DNA of 45,834 bases. Origin: an uncultured Collinsella sp. Its GTDB lineage: Bacteria; Actinomycetota; Coriobacteriia; Coriobacteriales; Coriobacteriaceae. Location of the stretch: assembly GCA_959020715.1 (NCBI GenBank), contig CAUESV010000016.1:1-45834 (forward strand), in the 5' to 3' direction. The notes under the pieces are model-generated. The model was not told the DNA's origin. It ran no database searches and worked only from the letters and a program-made list of their open reading frames with translations. Both the position numbers and the translations under genes were made by a program. How positions within the stretch are numbered: position 1 is the stretch's first letter; each line of letters opens with the position of its first letter. Below, in pieces: positions 17,263 through 25,171 of the stretch.

Positions 17263-17626
17263 ATGCGCTTCTAAACAACTGATATACATGATTGCGCGAT
17301 TTTCAACCATTTATTTCGCCATGATTGCCTGCTGGTTTCGGGTTTTATTAACGCTAAAACGTTTGACTAACCCAAGCGAAAACCCTGCTATCCTGCGGGT
17401 TGACGAAGACTGATATCTCACCTCGTCGATACATACTGTCTGACGAATCGTTTGTCAATGAATTCGGTGAACGGTGGTAAATACCGTTCAAGCGTATGTA
17501 TGTATCGGTCGCCGAGCGCGGCACCTCAGTTGGGTACGTCGGTAGGTAAGGTATATATCGTCCGCAAGTTGCGCGGGGGCAAGTCTAGGTGCTCCCGAGT
17601 AAGATTCTCTATTGATAGGAGAAGAC
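17263..17626 (+). other. 364-bp gene-free region: promoter and long leader of the sugar importer operon
   Basis: No gene is visible. The region holds a candidate promoter (17363-17391), an AAAACGTTT box, and a leader of roughly 230 nt. The leader contains an inverted repeat (GAACGGT 17469-17475 with ACCGTTC 17483-17489). I recognise no known riboswitch class. No strong terminator follows uvrC. Confidence 0.6.
17355..17391 (+). promoter_or_regulatory. Candidate promoter and operator of the SatABCD-type operon
   Basis: TTGACT (17363-17368) and TGCTAT (17386-17391) form -35 and -10 boxes with a 17-bp spacer. The box TAAAACGTTT (17355-17364) overlaps the -35 and resembles LacI/GalR-type operator half-sites around a central CG. 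A protein bound there would block the promoter. Function inferred only from position. Confidence 0.5.
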
Positions 17627-19240
17627 ATGGCCATCATCAACAAGGGTATGTCCAGGCGTTCGTTCCTCGGCCTCACCGGCAGCGTCGCTGCTGTCGCAGG
17701 GCTTGGTCTCACCGGCTGCGGCGGCAGCTCTAGCGACGAGGGTTCCGCTTCCGGTTCCACCGATTCCGCCAACCGTGGCGGCGGCGTGATCACCGCTGGT
17801 TCCGCTTACGCTCCGTCCAGCTTCGATCCCGCCAGCACCGGCTCCGCTGTGGGCCTGGGTGCTAACTGGCACGTCGTCGAGGGCCTCTACGGCATCGATT
17901 ACCACGACTACAGCACCTTCAACGAGCTCGCCACCGACGATCCCAAGTCTGTGGACGACACCACTTTCGAGGTCACCATCCGCAAGGGCGCCAAGTTCTC
18001 CGATGGCACCGAGGTCACCGCTGACGATGTCGTTGCCTCCTACACCGCTTGCGCCGCTTCCGCTACCTATGCTCCGTTCTTCCAGCCCTTCGAGTCCATC
18101 GAGGCCAAGGACGCCAGCACCGTGACGGTCAAGACCAAGGTCCCCAACTTCTCCCTGCTCAAGGATCGTCTGGCCATCGTCCGCGTTACCCCGGCCACCC
18201 AGACCGAGGAGGATCGCGCCAAGCAGCCGATCGGCTCCGGCCCCTGGATGTACGACTCTATCTCCGATACCGAGATTACCCTGGTTCCCAACCCCGAGTA
18301 CAACGGTGAGTATGCTGCCGAGGATAAGAAGATCCAGTACAGCATCCTGACCGACCCCACCGCTCGCGTTACCGCTCAGCAGGAGGGCTCCACGCTCGTT
18401 ATGGAGCTCGTTACCGCTGACGCCGTCGACCAGCTCGAGAGCGCCGGCTGCAAGATCGATAACGTTCAGGGTTTCGGCACCCGCTTCATCATGTTCAACG
18501 TCGCCAAGGAGCCTTGGAACAACGTCAAGGTCCGTCAGGCTGTCATGTATGCGCTCGACACCGAGAAGATGGTCAGCAACACCTTCGCCGGCCTTGCCAC
18601 CGCTGCCAGCTGCTACCTGCCCAAGAGCTTCACCAACTATCATGAGGCTTCCACGGTATACAAGACCGACGCCAAGAAGGCTAAGAAGCTCATCGAGGAG
18701 TCTGGCATCACCCCGGGTGCCATCACCCTGCGCACCACCGACAACGAGCAGATTAAGGGCATGGCCGCCCAGGTCAAGAACGACCTCGACGCTCTCGGCT
18801 TCGATGTGACCATCCAGACCGATACCTCGCCGGCCACCTACGCTGCCATCGACGGCGGCGAAGCCTACGATATCCTCCTTGCCCCTGGCGATCCTTCCTG
18901 CTTCGGCGCCGACCCCGACCTGCTGCTCAACTGGTGGTACGGCGACAACGTCTGGATGCAGACCCGTTGCCCGTGGAAGGAGTCCGCTGAGTGGCAGAAG
19001 CTCCACGGTCTCATGGACGAGGCTCTTGCCGCCGAGGGCGACGAGCAGCAGAAGAAGTGGAACGAGTGCTTCGACATCATTGCCGACAACGCCGTTCTGT
19101 ACCCCGTTGTCCACGTCAAGACCGTCTCCGCTTCCTGGGACGATCCGTCCACTGCGCCCAACGGCGAGGCCCTCGATGGCTTCAAGGGCATCGGCACGAC
19201 GAGCATGTCCTTCAGGGGCGTTGCGACCGTCAAGGCGTAA
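17627..19240 (+). CDS. Family-5 solute-binding lipoprotein, probable sialic-acid importer subunit
   Basis: A 537-residue substrate-binding protein of the peptide/nickel family (SBP_bac_5), tethered outside the membrane. The leader has a twin-arginine motif (SRRSFLG, residues 9-15), a hydrophobic core and a lipobox LTGC with Cys31, followed by a Gly/Ser-rich linker. The body has standard SBP5 blocks such as FEVTIRKGAKFSDGTEVTADDV and VRQAVMYALDTEKM. Family-5 proteins bind peptides but also sialic acid in SatABCD (Haemophilus ducreyi) and SiaEFGI (Corynebacterium glutamicum). The nan-type genes downstream point to sialic acid here; that is inference from neighbours. Strong RBS TAGGAGAAG. Codons are heavily C-ending, as in the glycolytic genes nearby, suggesting high expression. 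A hairpin follows before the permease gene. Confidence 0.88.
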   Translation: MAIINKGMSRRSFLGLTGSVAAVAGLGLTGCGGSSSDEGSASGSTDSANRGGGVITAGSAYAPSSFDPASTGSAVGLGANWHVVEGLYGIDYHDYSTFNELATDDPKSVDDTTFEVTIRKGAKFSDGTEVTADDVVASYTACAASATYAPFFQPFESIEAKDASTVTVKTKVPNFSLLKDRLAIVRVTPATQTEEDRAKQPIGSGPWMYDSISDTEITLVPNPEYNGEYAAEDKKIQYSILTDPTARVTAQQEGSTLVMELVTADAVDQLESAGCKIDNVQGFGTRFIMFNVAKEPWNNVKVRQAVMYALDTEKMVSNTFAGLATAASCYLPKSFTNYHEASTVYKTDAKKAKKLIEESGITPGAITLRTTDNEQIKGMAAQVKNDLDALGFDVTIQTDTSPATYAAIDGGEAYDILLAPGDPSCFGADPDLLLNWWYGDNVWMQTRCPWKESAEWQKLHGLMDEALAAEGDEQQKKWNECFDIIADNAVLYPVVHVKTVSASWDDPSTAPNGEALDGFKGIGTTSMSFRGVATVKA

Positions 19241-19303
19241 GACTCGCTTGAGTCTGTATGCAGGATGTCGGCCGTTGGGACCGTATCCTCATAGTTGAAA
19301 CAA

Positions 19304-19335
19304 AGACCCGGGCGGCAACGATGTCGCTCGGGTCT
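19304..19335 (+). terminator. Intercistronic hairpin between binding protein and permease
   Basis: An 11-bp stem (19304-19314 with 19325-19335, one G-T pair) and 10-nt loop, followed by a T-poor tail (TGTAATG). Placed after the binding-protein gene and before the permeases, it would stabilise the upstream message or partly stop transcription, giving more binding protein than permease. Confidence 0.6.
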
Positions 19336-19397
19336 TGTAATGAGTATCCGTACTCATATACCAGTTGGTCCTACCGACAAAAGAAAGGGGAGAGAAC

Positions 19398-20354
19398 GTG
19401 AACAACTTGCTACGTTTGATTGGAAGGCGTCTTGTGGCGCTGCCGATCATGGCATTGGGCGTCACCGTCCTGGTGTTCTTCCTTATGTCGTTCTCCAAGA
19501 CCGACCCCGCCTACACGGCGTTGGGTGACGGTGCCTCGCCCGAGGCGGTTGCCGAGTACCATGAGAAGTATGGTCTGGACGACCCCTGGCCCGTGCGCTA
19601 CGTGCGCTATATGGGCGATCTGATCCATGGCGACATGGGCACCTATGGTGCTGCTCGCAACTCCGTTGCCAAACGCATCTCCACGGCCCTGCCCGTCACG
19701 ATGCAGCTGACCTTTATCGGTCTTGCCATCGGTGCAGTCGTTTCGTTTTTGCTCGGCGTCATCGCGGCACTGTATCGCGACAAATGGCCGGACCAAGTGA
19801 TCCGCGTCTTTTCCATCGCCGGCTTGGCAACCCCGTCGTTCTGGCTTGCCGTTCTGTTGATCCTGCTGTTCTCTTCCTACCTTAAGGTGCTCCCGGCATC
19901 GGGTGCTCTGCCTCACTTCACCACGAATCCGGTTGGCTATCTGGGACGTATGATCATGCCCGCTATCGCCTTGGCATTTCCGCTGACGGGCCAGATGACT
20001 CGTATCGTGCGTACCGCCATGGTCGAGGAGCTCGACAAGGATTATGTCCGTATGGCTCGCGGCGCCGGCGTTCCCGAGAAGGTCGTCGTCGGCATCAACG
20101 TTCTTCGCAATGCGCTGATCACCCCGGTCACCACCCTCGGTCTTAAGATCGGTTACCTCATGGGCGGCGCCGTCGTCATCGAGGTTATCTTCAACCTCCC
20201 CGGCATGGGCACCGCGATTCTGCAGGGCGTTCAGGGCAACGAGGCGAACCTGGTTCAGGGCGTCGTTATCGTCGTTGCTCTTGCCTTCATCATCATCAAC
20301 ATCGTGGTTGACATGCTCTACCTGCTCATCAACCCGCGCATCAGGACGGTGTAG
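19398..20354 (+). CDS. ABC transporter permease, DppB/OppB type (SatB-like)
   Basis: A 318-residue inner-membrane permease. The first segment LLRLIGRRLVALPIMALGVTVLVFFLMSF is the usual DppB N-terminus, followed by a periplasmic loop with the family block SPEAVAEYHEKYGLDDPWPVRYVRYMGDLIHGDMG and five more membrane spans. The coupling (EAA) loop is EELDKDYVRMARGAGVPEKVVVGINVLRNAL, which docks onto the ATPases. It starts at GTG 19398 with AAAGGGGAGA upstream. The next gene begins three bases after its stop. It should pair with the permease half of the fusion protein encoded next. Confidence 0.9.
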   Translation: MNNLLRLIGRRLVALPIMALGVTVLVFFLMSFSKTDPAYTALGDGASPEAVAEYHEKYGLDDPWPVRYVRYMGDLIHGDMGTYGAARNSVAKRISTALPVTMQLTFIGLAIGAVVSFLLGVIAALYRDKWPDQVIRVFSIAGLATPSFWLAVLLILLFSSYLKVLPASGALPHFTTNPVGYLGRMIMPAIALAFPLTGQMTRIVRTAMVEELDKDYVRMARGAGVPEKVVVGINVLRNALITPVTTLGLKIGYLMGGAVVIEVIFNLPGMGTAILQGVQGNEANLVQGVVIVVALAFIIINIVVDMLYLLINPRIRTV

Positions 20355-20357
20355 ATT

Positions 20358-22373
20358 ATGGTAAAGATTCGAGAGAAGCAAACCGAGCAGCTCGAGAAGG
20401 CTGCCTCCAAGGGGCTCAAGCTCGGTGGCTGGAAGAAGATGACGCTGTCTTCTAAGATTGCAGCCGTCGTGCTGGTGCTGGTCGCCCTGACTGCGATTCT
20501 GGCGCCCCTTCTTGCCCCCTATAGCCCGGTCGAGATCTTTACGGCTCGCCAGGCTCCCGGCAACGGATTTATCTTCGGTACCGACGATAAGGGTCGCGAC
20601 ATTCTGTCGCGTATGCTCTACGGTGGTCGTTACTCGCTGATTATCGGCTTTGGCGCCACCGCCATGGCTCTGGTCTGCGGCTCGGTCGTGGGCGCCCTTG
20701 CAGCGGTTTCGCGCAAGGCCGTCTCCGAGACGATCATGCGTATCCTGGACATCATCATGTCCATCCCGGGCATCGCCCTCGCGGCCGTCTTCGTCTCCAT
20801 CCTGGGCAACTCCGTGCCGTCGATCATCTTCGCCATCGGCTTTATGTACACTCCGCAGATTGCCCGTATCGTGCGCGCCAACATCGTGTCCGAGTACGGC
20901 GAGGACTATGTCCGCGCGGTCATCGTTTCCGGCGCCAAGGCTCCGTGGATTTTGATCAAGCATGTTCTTCGTAACTGCATCGCCCCGATCATGGTCTTCA
21001 CCGTTACCCTGGTCGCCGACGCCATCATCTTCGAGGCCTCGCTGACCTTCATCGGCGCTGGCATCCAGGAGCCCACCGCTACCTGGGGCAACATCCTCGC
21101 CGACGCCCGCGGCGGCGTGCTCGCCGGCCGTTGGTGGCAGGCGCTGTTCCCGGGCCTGGCCATCATGATCACCTGCCTGGCGCTCAACATCCTCTCCGAG
21201 GGCATTACCGACGCCATGGCCGCTGCTCCCTCCGCCGCCCTGGATCCGACCGATTCCTCCAAGCGTCGCGAGGCCGACCTGTTGGTCTCCGACCCCGTTC
21301 GCGCCTACAAGGAGCAGGCCCAGTCCCTCTCCGCTCGCCTTGGCGCCCTGCGCGATGTCGAGCTCAAGCGTGACGATCGCCATGTGCCCGACGAGTCTGT
21401 CGAACCGATTCTCTCGGTCCGTGACTTCTGCATCCAGTTTGAGCATCACGGTGATATCAACGTCGTCGACCATGTCAACTTTGACGTCCGTCCTGGTCAG
21501 ACCATGGGCCTGGTGGGCGAGTCCGGTTGCGGTAAGTCCATCACCACGCTGGCCATCATGGGCCTGACCGATGAGGACGAGCACCTTTCCGGCGAGGTCC
21601 TCTGGGAGGGCCGTGACCTGCTCAAGATGAGCAAGAAGGAGTGGTTCGGCCTGCGCGGTACCGATATCGCTATGGTCTATCAGGACGCCCTGTCCTCGCT
21701 CAACCCCTCCATGCTCATCTCTGCCCAGATGAAGCAGCTCACCAAGCGCGGCGGAACCCGCAGTGCTGAGGAGCTCCTGGAGCTCGTCGGCCTCGATCCC
21801 AAGCGCACGCTCGAGAGCTATCCGCACGAGCTTTCCGGCGGCCAGCGTCAGCGTGTCCTGATCGCTATGGCCCTTACCCGCGACCCCAAGCTGGTCATCT
21901 GCGACGAGCCCACGACCGCTCTGGACGTTACCGTCCAGAAGCAGGTCATCAAGCTGCTCAACGATCTTCAGGCCAAGCTCGGCTTTGCCATGATCTTCGT
22001 TTCGCACGACCTGGCGCTGGTCGCCGAGGTCGCCCATAACATCACGGTTATGTACGCTGGCCAGGTTATCGAGCAGGCACCCACCAAGGAACTGCTCACT
22101 AACCCGATTCACGAGTACACCCGCGGTCTTCTGGGTTCCGTTCTGTCCATCGAGAGCGGTTCGGGCCGCCTGCACCAGGTGCCCGGCGCCGTTCCGAGTC
22201 CGCGCGATTTCCCCAAGGGCGATCGCTTCGCGCCCCGCTCGAGCCATCCGCGTATTGGCCTGGACACCCGTCCGGTCTTCAAGCGCGTGCCCGGCACCGA
22301 GCACTTCTATTCCGAGCTCCCCGACGAGGTGCTCAAGGCAAATGGTTTGACCCCTCACGCGGAGGTGATGTAG
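20358..22373 (+). CDS. Fused ABC permease-ATPase (SatC/SiaG-like)
   Basis: A 671-residue single polypeptide joining a DppC-type permease (residues about 1-285) to a DppD-type ATPase (about 350-671). The permease half has an N-terminal cytoplasmic lead, six hydrophobic segments, FGTDDKGRDILSRMLYGGR and an EAA loop EYGEDYVRAVIVSGAKAPW (179-197). A charged linker of about 60 residues follows. The ATPase half has Walker A GESGCGKS (387-394), Q-loop VYQDALSSLNPS, signature LSGGQRQR, Walker B LVICDEPTTALD and H-loop SHD. Such permease-ATPase fusions are the known layout of SatC in H. ducreyi and SiaG in C. glutamicum, both sialic-acid importers. The reading frame is continuous through the junction, so this is a true fusion and not a sequencing join. 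ATG 20358 has only a weak SD; coupling to the upstream gene is likely. Confidence 0.92.
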   Translation: MVKIREKQTEQLEKAASKGLKLGGWKKMTLSSKIAAVVLVLVALTAILAPLLAPYSPVEIFTARQAPGNGFIFGTDDKGRDILSRMLYGGRYSLIIGFGATAMALVCGSVVGALAAVSRKAVSETIMRILDIIMSIPGIALAAVFVSILGNSVPSIIFAIGFMYTPQIARIVRANIVSEYGEDYVRAVIVSGAKAPWILIKHVLRNCIAPIMVFTVTLVADAIIFEASLTFIGAGIQEPTATWGNILADARGGVLAGRWWQALFPGLAIMITCLALNILSEGITDAMAAAPSAALDPTDSSKRREADLLVSDPVRAYKEQAQSLSARLGALRDVELKRDDRHVPDESVEPILSVRDFCIQFEHHGDINVVDHVNFDVRPGQTMGLVGESGCGKSITTLAIMGLTDEDEHLSGEVLWEGRDLLKMSKKEWFGLRGTDIAMVYQDALSSLNPSMLISAQMKQLTKRGGTRSAEELLELVGLDPKRTLESYPHELSGGQRQRVLIAMALTRDPKLVICDEPTTALDVTVQKQVIKLLNDLQAKLGFAMIFVSHDLALVAEVAHNITVMYAGQVIEQAPTKELLTNPIHEYTRGLLGSVLSIESGSGRLHQVPGAVPSPRDFPKGDRFAPRSSHPRIGLDTRPVFKRVPGTEHFYSELPDEVLKANGLTPHAEVM

Positions 22374-23201
22374 ATGAGCGAGACTGCAGTCAACGGCGTC
22401 GAGCCGATCATCTTCCTTGATGACGTCCACGTCACCTTTAGGACCCGTACCGGCTCGATTCTGCACCCCAACCTGGTTCACGCCGTCCAGGGTGTAACGA
22501 TTAAGCTCATGCCCGGTCAGACGATTGGCATCGTCGGCGAGTCCGGTTGCGGTAAGTCCACCACCGCCAACGTCATGTGCGGCCTGCAGGCCCCCACGAG
22601 CGGCAAGGTCTACTTTAAGGGCAAGGACGTTACCAAACGTACCGCCGAGGACCGTCGCCACATGGGTCGCGTCATCTCGGTCGTGTTCCAGAACCCGGCC
22701 ACGGCGCTCAACCCCCGCATGGTCGTTCGCGAGCAGCTGCTCGACCCCATGCGCGTCCACAACCTGGGTACCGAGGCCGAGCAGGAGAAGCGCGTCAAGG
22801 AACTCTTGGAGCTCACCGGTCTGCCCAGCTCCGCCGCCGAGGTTCTTCCCGGCCAGCTTTCGGGCGGCCAGCGCCAGCGCGTCGCAATTGCCCGTGCCCT
22901 GTCGCTGAACCCCGATGCGATCATCGCCGACGAGCCCACCTCAGCTCTGGACGTTTCGGTCCGCGCGCAGATTCTGAACCTGCTGACCGACCTTAAGAAG
23001 GAGCTCGGCTTGGCCATGGTGTTCATCAGCCATGACATCCAGACGGTCCGCTATATCTCTGACGACATCATCGTTATGAATGGTGGCAAGATCGTCGAGC
23101 AGGGCGAGGCCAAGCAGGTCTTCCAGCACCCCCAGGACCCCTACACCAAGATGCTGCTCGGCGCTGCGCCGTCGTTGCTGCACCCCAAGCTCGGCGAGTA
23201 G
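22374..23201 (+). CDS. ABC transporter ATP-binding protein, DppF/OppF type (SatD-like)
   Basis: A 275-residue cytoplasmic ATPase that would form the heterodimeric motor with the ATPase half of the preceding fusion. Walker A is GESGCGKST, the Q-loop is VVFQNPATALNPRM, the signature LSGGQRQRVAIARAL, Walker B AIIADEPTSALD, and the H-loop ISHD. It lacks the C-terminal Cys-rich oligopeptide domain that ends the OppD/OppF proteins further on in the window, ending shortly after DPYTKMLLGAAPS. The ATG follows the fusion gene's TAG without a gap. Confidence 0.92.
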   Translation: MSETAVNGVEPIIFLDDVHVTFRTRTGSILHPNLVHAVQGVTIKLMPGQTIGIVGESGCGKSTTANVMCGLQAPTSGKVYFKGKDVTKRTAEDRRHMGRVISVVFQNPATALNPRMVVREQLLDPMRVHNLGTEAEQEKRVKELLELTGLPSSAAEVLPGQLSGGQRQRVAIARALSLNPDAIIADEPTSALDVSVRAQILNLLTDLKKELGLAMVFISHDIQTVRYISDDIIVMNGGKIVEQGEAKQVFQHPQDPYTKMLLGAAPSLLHPKLGE

Positions 23202-23217
23202 GCTCGCTTTCCCTCCC

Positions 23218-23245
23218 GTGCGCCCGGTTCTCTTGCCGGGCGCAC
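23218..23245 (+). terminator. Intercistronic hairpin after the ABC importer genes
   Basis: A perfect 10-bp GC-rich stem (23218-23227 with 23236-23245) and 8-nt loop, without a T tract. It separates the importer genes from the esterase genes and may protect or attenuate the message. Confidence 0.55.
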
Positions 23246-23281
23246 CTCCGTTGCGATTTCGAAAGGTTGGGTTCACGAGCC

Positions 23282-24259
23282 ATGCCAAGTGCTCAGGAGC
23301 TACAACATCAATTTGGTGAATATCGAGGCGCCATGCCCCGTCCATCAGATTTCGATCTCTTTTGGAAGGATCGCATGGCCGAGGCCGACGCCGTTGGGCT
23401 TGACTATACGATCGAGACGGCATCGGTCACCGATGCCGCGACCTGCCAGCTTTTCGACCTCTGGTATACCGGCATGTGTGGCGCTCGCCTGCATGCCAAG
23501 TACCTTAAACCCGTCTCGGACGAGCCCGTGCCATTGGTACTTCAGTTCCATGGGTATCCAGGTGCAAGCCGCAGCTGGTTTGAGCAGGCATCGTTTGCGG
23601 GCATGGGCATGGCACTCATCGCCCTCGACTGCCCCGGCCAAGGAGGTCCCTCCGAGGACATTGGCGGATTTGAGGGCACAACGGTTGCGGGCCATATCGT
23701 CGCCGGTATCGACGGCGACCCGGCCAACCTCTACTATGTCCGCTTGCACCAAGATATTCGCATCCTGTGCCGCATCGTTCGCGAGCTCGAGGGCATCGAT
23801 CTTGCCCGTGTGTTTGTGAACGGCGCGTCGCAGGGCGGCGGTTTGGGCATTGCGACCTGCGCACTTAACAGCGAGCTTATCAATCGCGCCGCCATCCTCT
23901 ATCCCTTCCTGTCAGATTTCCGCCTGGTCTGGGATTTGGATGCCGACGACATTGCCTACGAGGGCCTGCGCTATTGGTCTCGCTGGTTTGACGAGGACTC
24001 GACTCGTATTGACGAAGCCTATGCCAAGCTGGCGTACTTCGATTCCAAGAACTTTGCCCCCATGGTCAAATGCCCTGTGCTGTTTGGCACAGGCACAGCC
24101 GATATTGTCTGTCCGCCAGCGACGCAGTTTGCGGTCTATAACAACCTGACCTGTGAAAAGCGTCATGAGTTCTTTGAGGGCTTTGGCCACGAGGAGATTC
24201 AGGATTTTGACGATCTGATCATTCCGTTTTTCTGCAAGGGAGGGGAGGCTCATGTCTAA
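23282..24259 (+). CDS. CE7-family acetylesterase (acetylxylan esterase / cephalosporin deacetylase type)
   Basis: A 325-residue alpha/beta hydrolase of the carbohydrate esterase 7 family (AXE1), which removes acetyl groups from sugars; no signal peptide is seen, so it acts in the cytoplasm on imported sugars. The triad can be placed: Ser183 in NGASQGGG, Asp274 in GTGTADIVCPP, His303 in GFGHEE. The oxyanion/lid residues QFHGYPGASRSWFEQ and the RLHQDIR segment are family landmarks. Between a sialic-acid-type importer and nan genes, the natural substrate could be O-acetylated sialic acid or acetylated ManNAc; this is inference, as CE7 enzymes are promiscuous. Start at ATG 23282; the nearest purine stretch (GAAAGG) is distant. 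Its end overlaps the next gene by eight bases. Confidence 0.88.
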   Translation: MPSAQELQHQFGEYRGAMPRPSDFDLFWKDRMAEADAVGLDYTIETASVTDAATCQLFDLWYTGMCGARLHAKYLKPVSDEPVPLVLQFHGYPGASRSWFEQASFAGMGMALIALDCPGQGGPSEDIGGFEGTTVAGHIVAGIDGDPANLYYVRLHQDIRILCRIVRELEGIDLARVFVNGASQGGGLGIATCALNSELINRAAILYPFLSDFRLVWDLDADDIAYEGLRYWSRWFDEDSTRIDEAYAKLAYFDSKNFAPMVKCPVLFGTGTADIVCPPATQFAVYNNLTCEKRHEFFEGFGHEEIQDFDDLIIPFFCKGGEAHV

Positions 24260-25103
24260 GTGCGAGAGCAATGTCAATGAGCTGATTGTCCCCGGGCTCG
24301 TGGGAATTCCTGGAACGGTTTCGTCAAGGCTCGCAGAATATCGGGACTGGCGCGGTGATGTCCAAGCAGATGTTTCTGATTTAGAGACATGCGCTTCGAA
24401 TCTTGAGATTCAAGGCCTGGCCATTACGGCGATTGATTTTGTTAACCCCTGCGCCCGTTACTCGGAGGTTTCCTTTGAGCTCGGTGACGATGCGATTCAC
24501 GCTCGTTTGATCGAGTCTGTCGGTCGTGCCCGAGTATCTGAGCGCGTGCCGCTGTGCCTGATGTTCCACGACATCGATCGGCCTGTGCGCGGCTGGCATC
24601 ACATGACGAGATTTGCCGCCATGGGGTATGCCGTCCTCGCGCTGGATGACGATGTTGCTGGTGCGGACGACCTGCGGCGGGGGATTTCTTCGCCCGCTTT
24701 TGTCGAGCGCGTCCGTTGGGGTTGCGCGCTGGCGAAGGTGGCGCGCAATCTTGATGGCATGGACCCCGACCGCATCTTTGCATGGGGCGAGGGCCTTGGC
24801 GGCGGAGTCGCGCTGGCGGTTTCTGCTCTGGACGAGCGGGGCCTTGCCTGCACGGCGGTTGCCAATCCAATTCCCGGTGGTCTCGAGGCTCTGTCGTCTC
24901 GGGTGCGCGGATCGGTGCTCATGGGCACATCGCTTATGGATGCCGTGAGCGATCCCAAGGGCCAGTTTGCCGTGTTCAACGGTCTTGAGTGTGACCGGAG
25001 GCATATCATCTATGCCAAATACGCTCACGAGCGCATCAATGCGTTCGAAAACGAAGTCGTCGACTTCTTTAACCAAACGTTCTACCCGTGTTCTTTGGCC
25101 TAG
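24252..25103 (+). CDS. Catalytically degenerate CE7-like alpha/beta hydrolase
   Basis: A 283-residue relative of the preceding esterase. Alignable segments: PLCLMFHDIDRPVRGWHHMTRFAAMGYAVLALDDD with PLVLQFHGYPGASRSWFEQASFAGMGMALIALD; DPDRIFAWGEGLGGGVALAVSAL with LARVFVNGASQGGGLGIATCAL; KGQFAVFNGL with ATQFAVYNNL. At the nucleophile position the serine is replaced by Gly181 (G-E-G-L-G-G instead of G-A-S-Q-G-G), while Asp230 and His259 remain at the expected places. The region between (loss of about 40 residues after the glycine motif) is shorter. It should not hydrolyse esters by the normal mechanism; it may be a regulatory or structural partner of the active copy. Its start overlaps the upstream stop by eight bases, so the pair is made together. 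Confidence 0.8.
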   Translation: MSKCESNVNELIVPGLVGIPGTVSSRLAEYRDWRGDVQADVSDLETCASNLEIQGLAITAIDFVNPCARYSEVSFELGDDAIHARLIESVGRARVSERVPLCLMFHDIDRPVRGWHHMTRFAAMGYAVLALDDDVAGADDLRRGISSPAFVERVRWGCALAKVARNLDGMDPDRIFAWGEGLGGGVALAVSALDERGLACTAVANPIPGGLEALSSRVRGSVLMGTSLMDAVSDPKGQFAVFNGLECDRRHIIYAKYAHERINAFENEVVDFFNQTFYPCSLA

Positions 25104-25171
25104 ACGGCCTGGACACTGCCAACAAGAGTGGGTGGCATAGGGTCGCCCGCCAGACAACTAAGGAGATTCTT

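Noticed and set aside
17395..17626. A known riboswitch in the leader of the importer operon
   Set aside because: I see no conserved core of a class I know; only a short inverted repeat.
17609..19114. A 501-residue Gly/Val/Leu-rich minus-strand frame opposite the solute-binding protein
   Set aside because: Antisense shadow produced by strong codon bias; no family resemblance.
19410..22760. An 1116-residue open frame on the minus strand opposite the importer genes
   Set aside because: It lies antisense to two recognisable ABC permeases and an ATPase, is rich in Asp, Gly, His and Asn as antisense frames of GC-rich genes are, and contains no domain. It is a shadow of the real genes.
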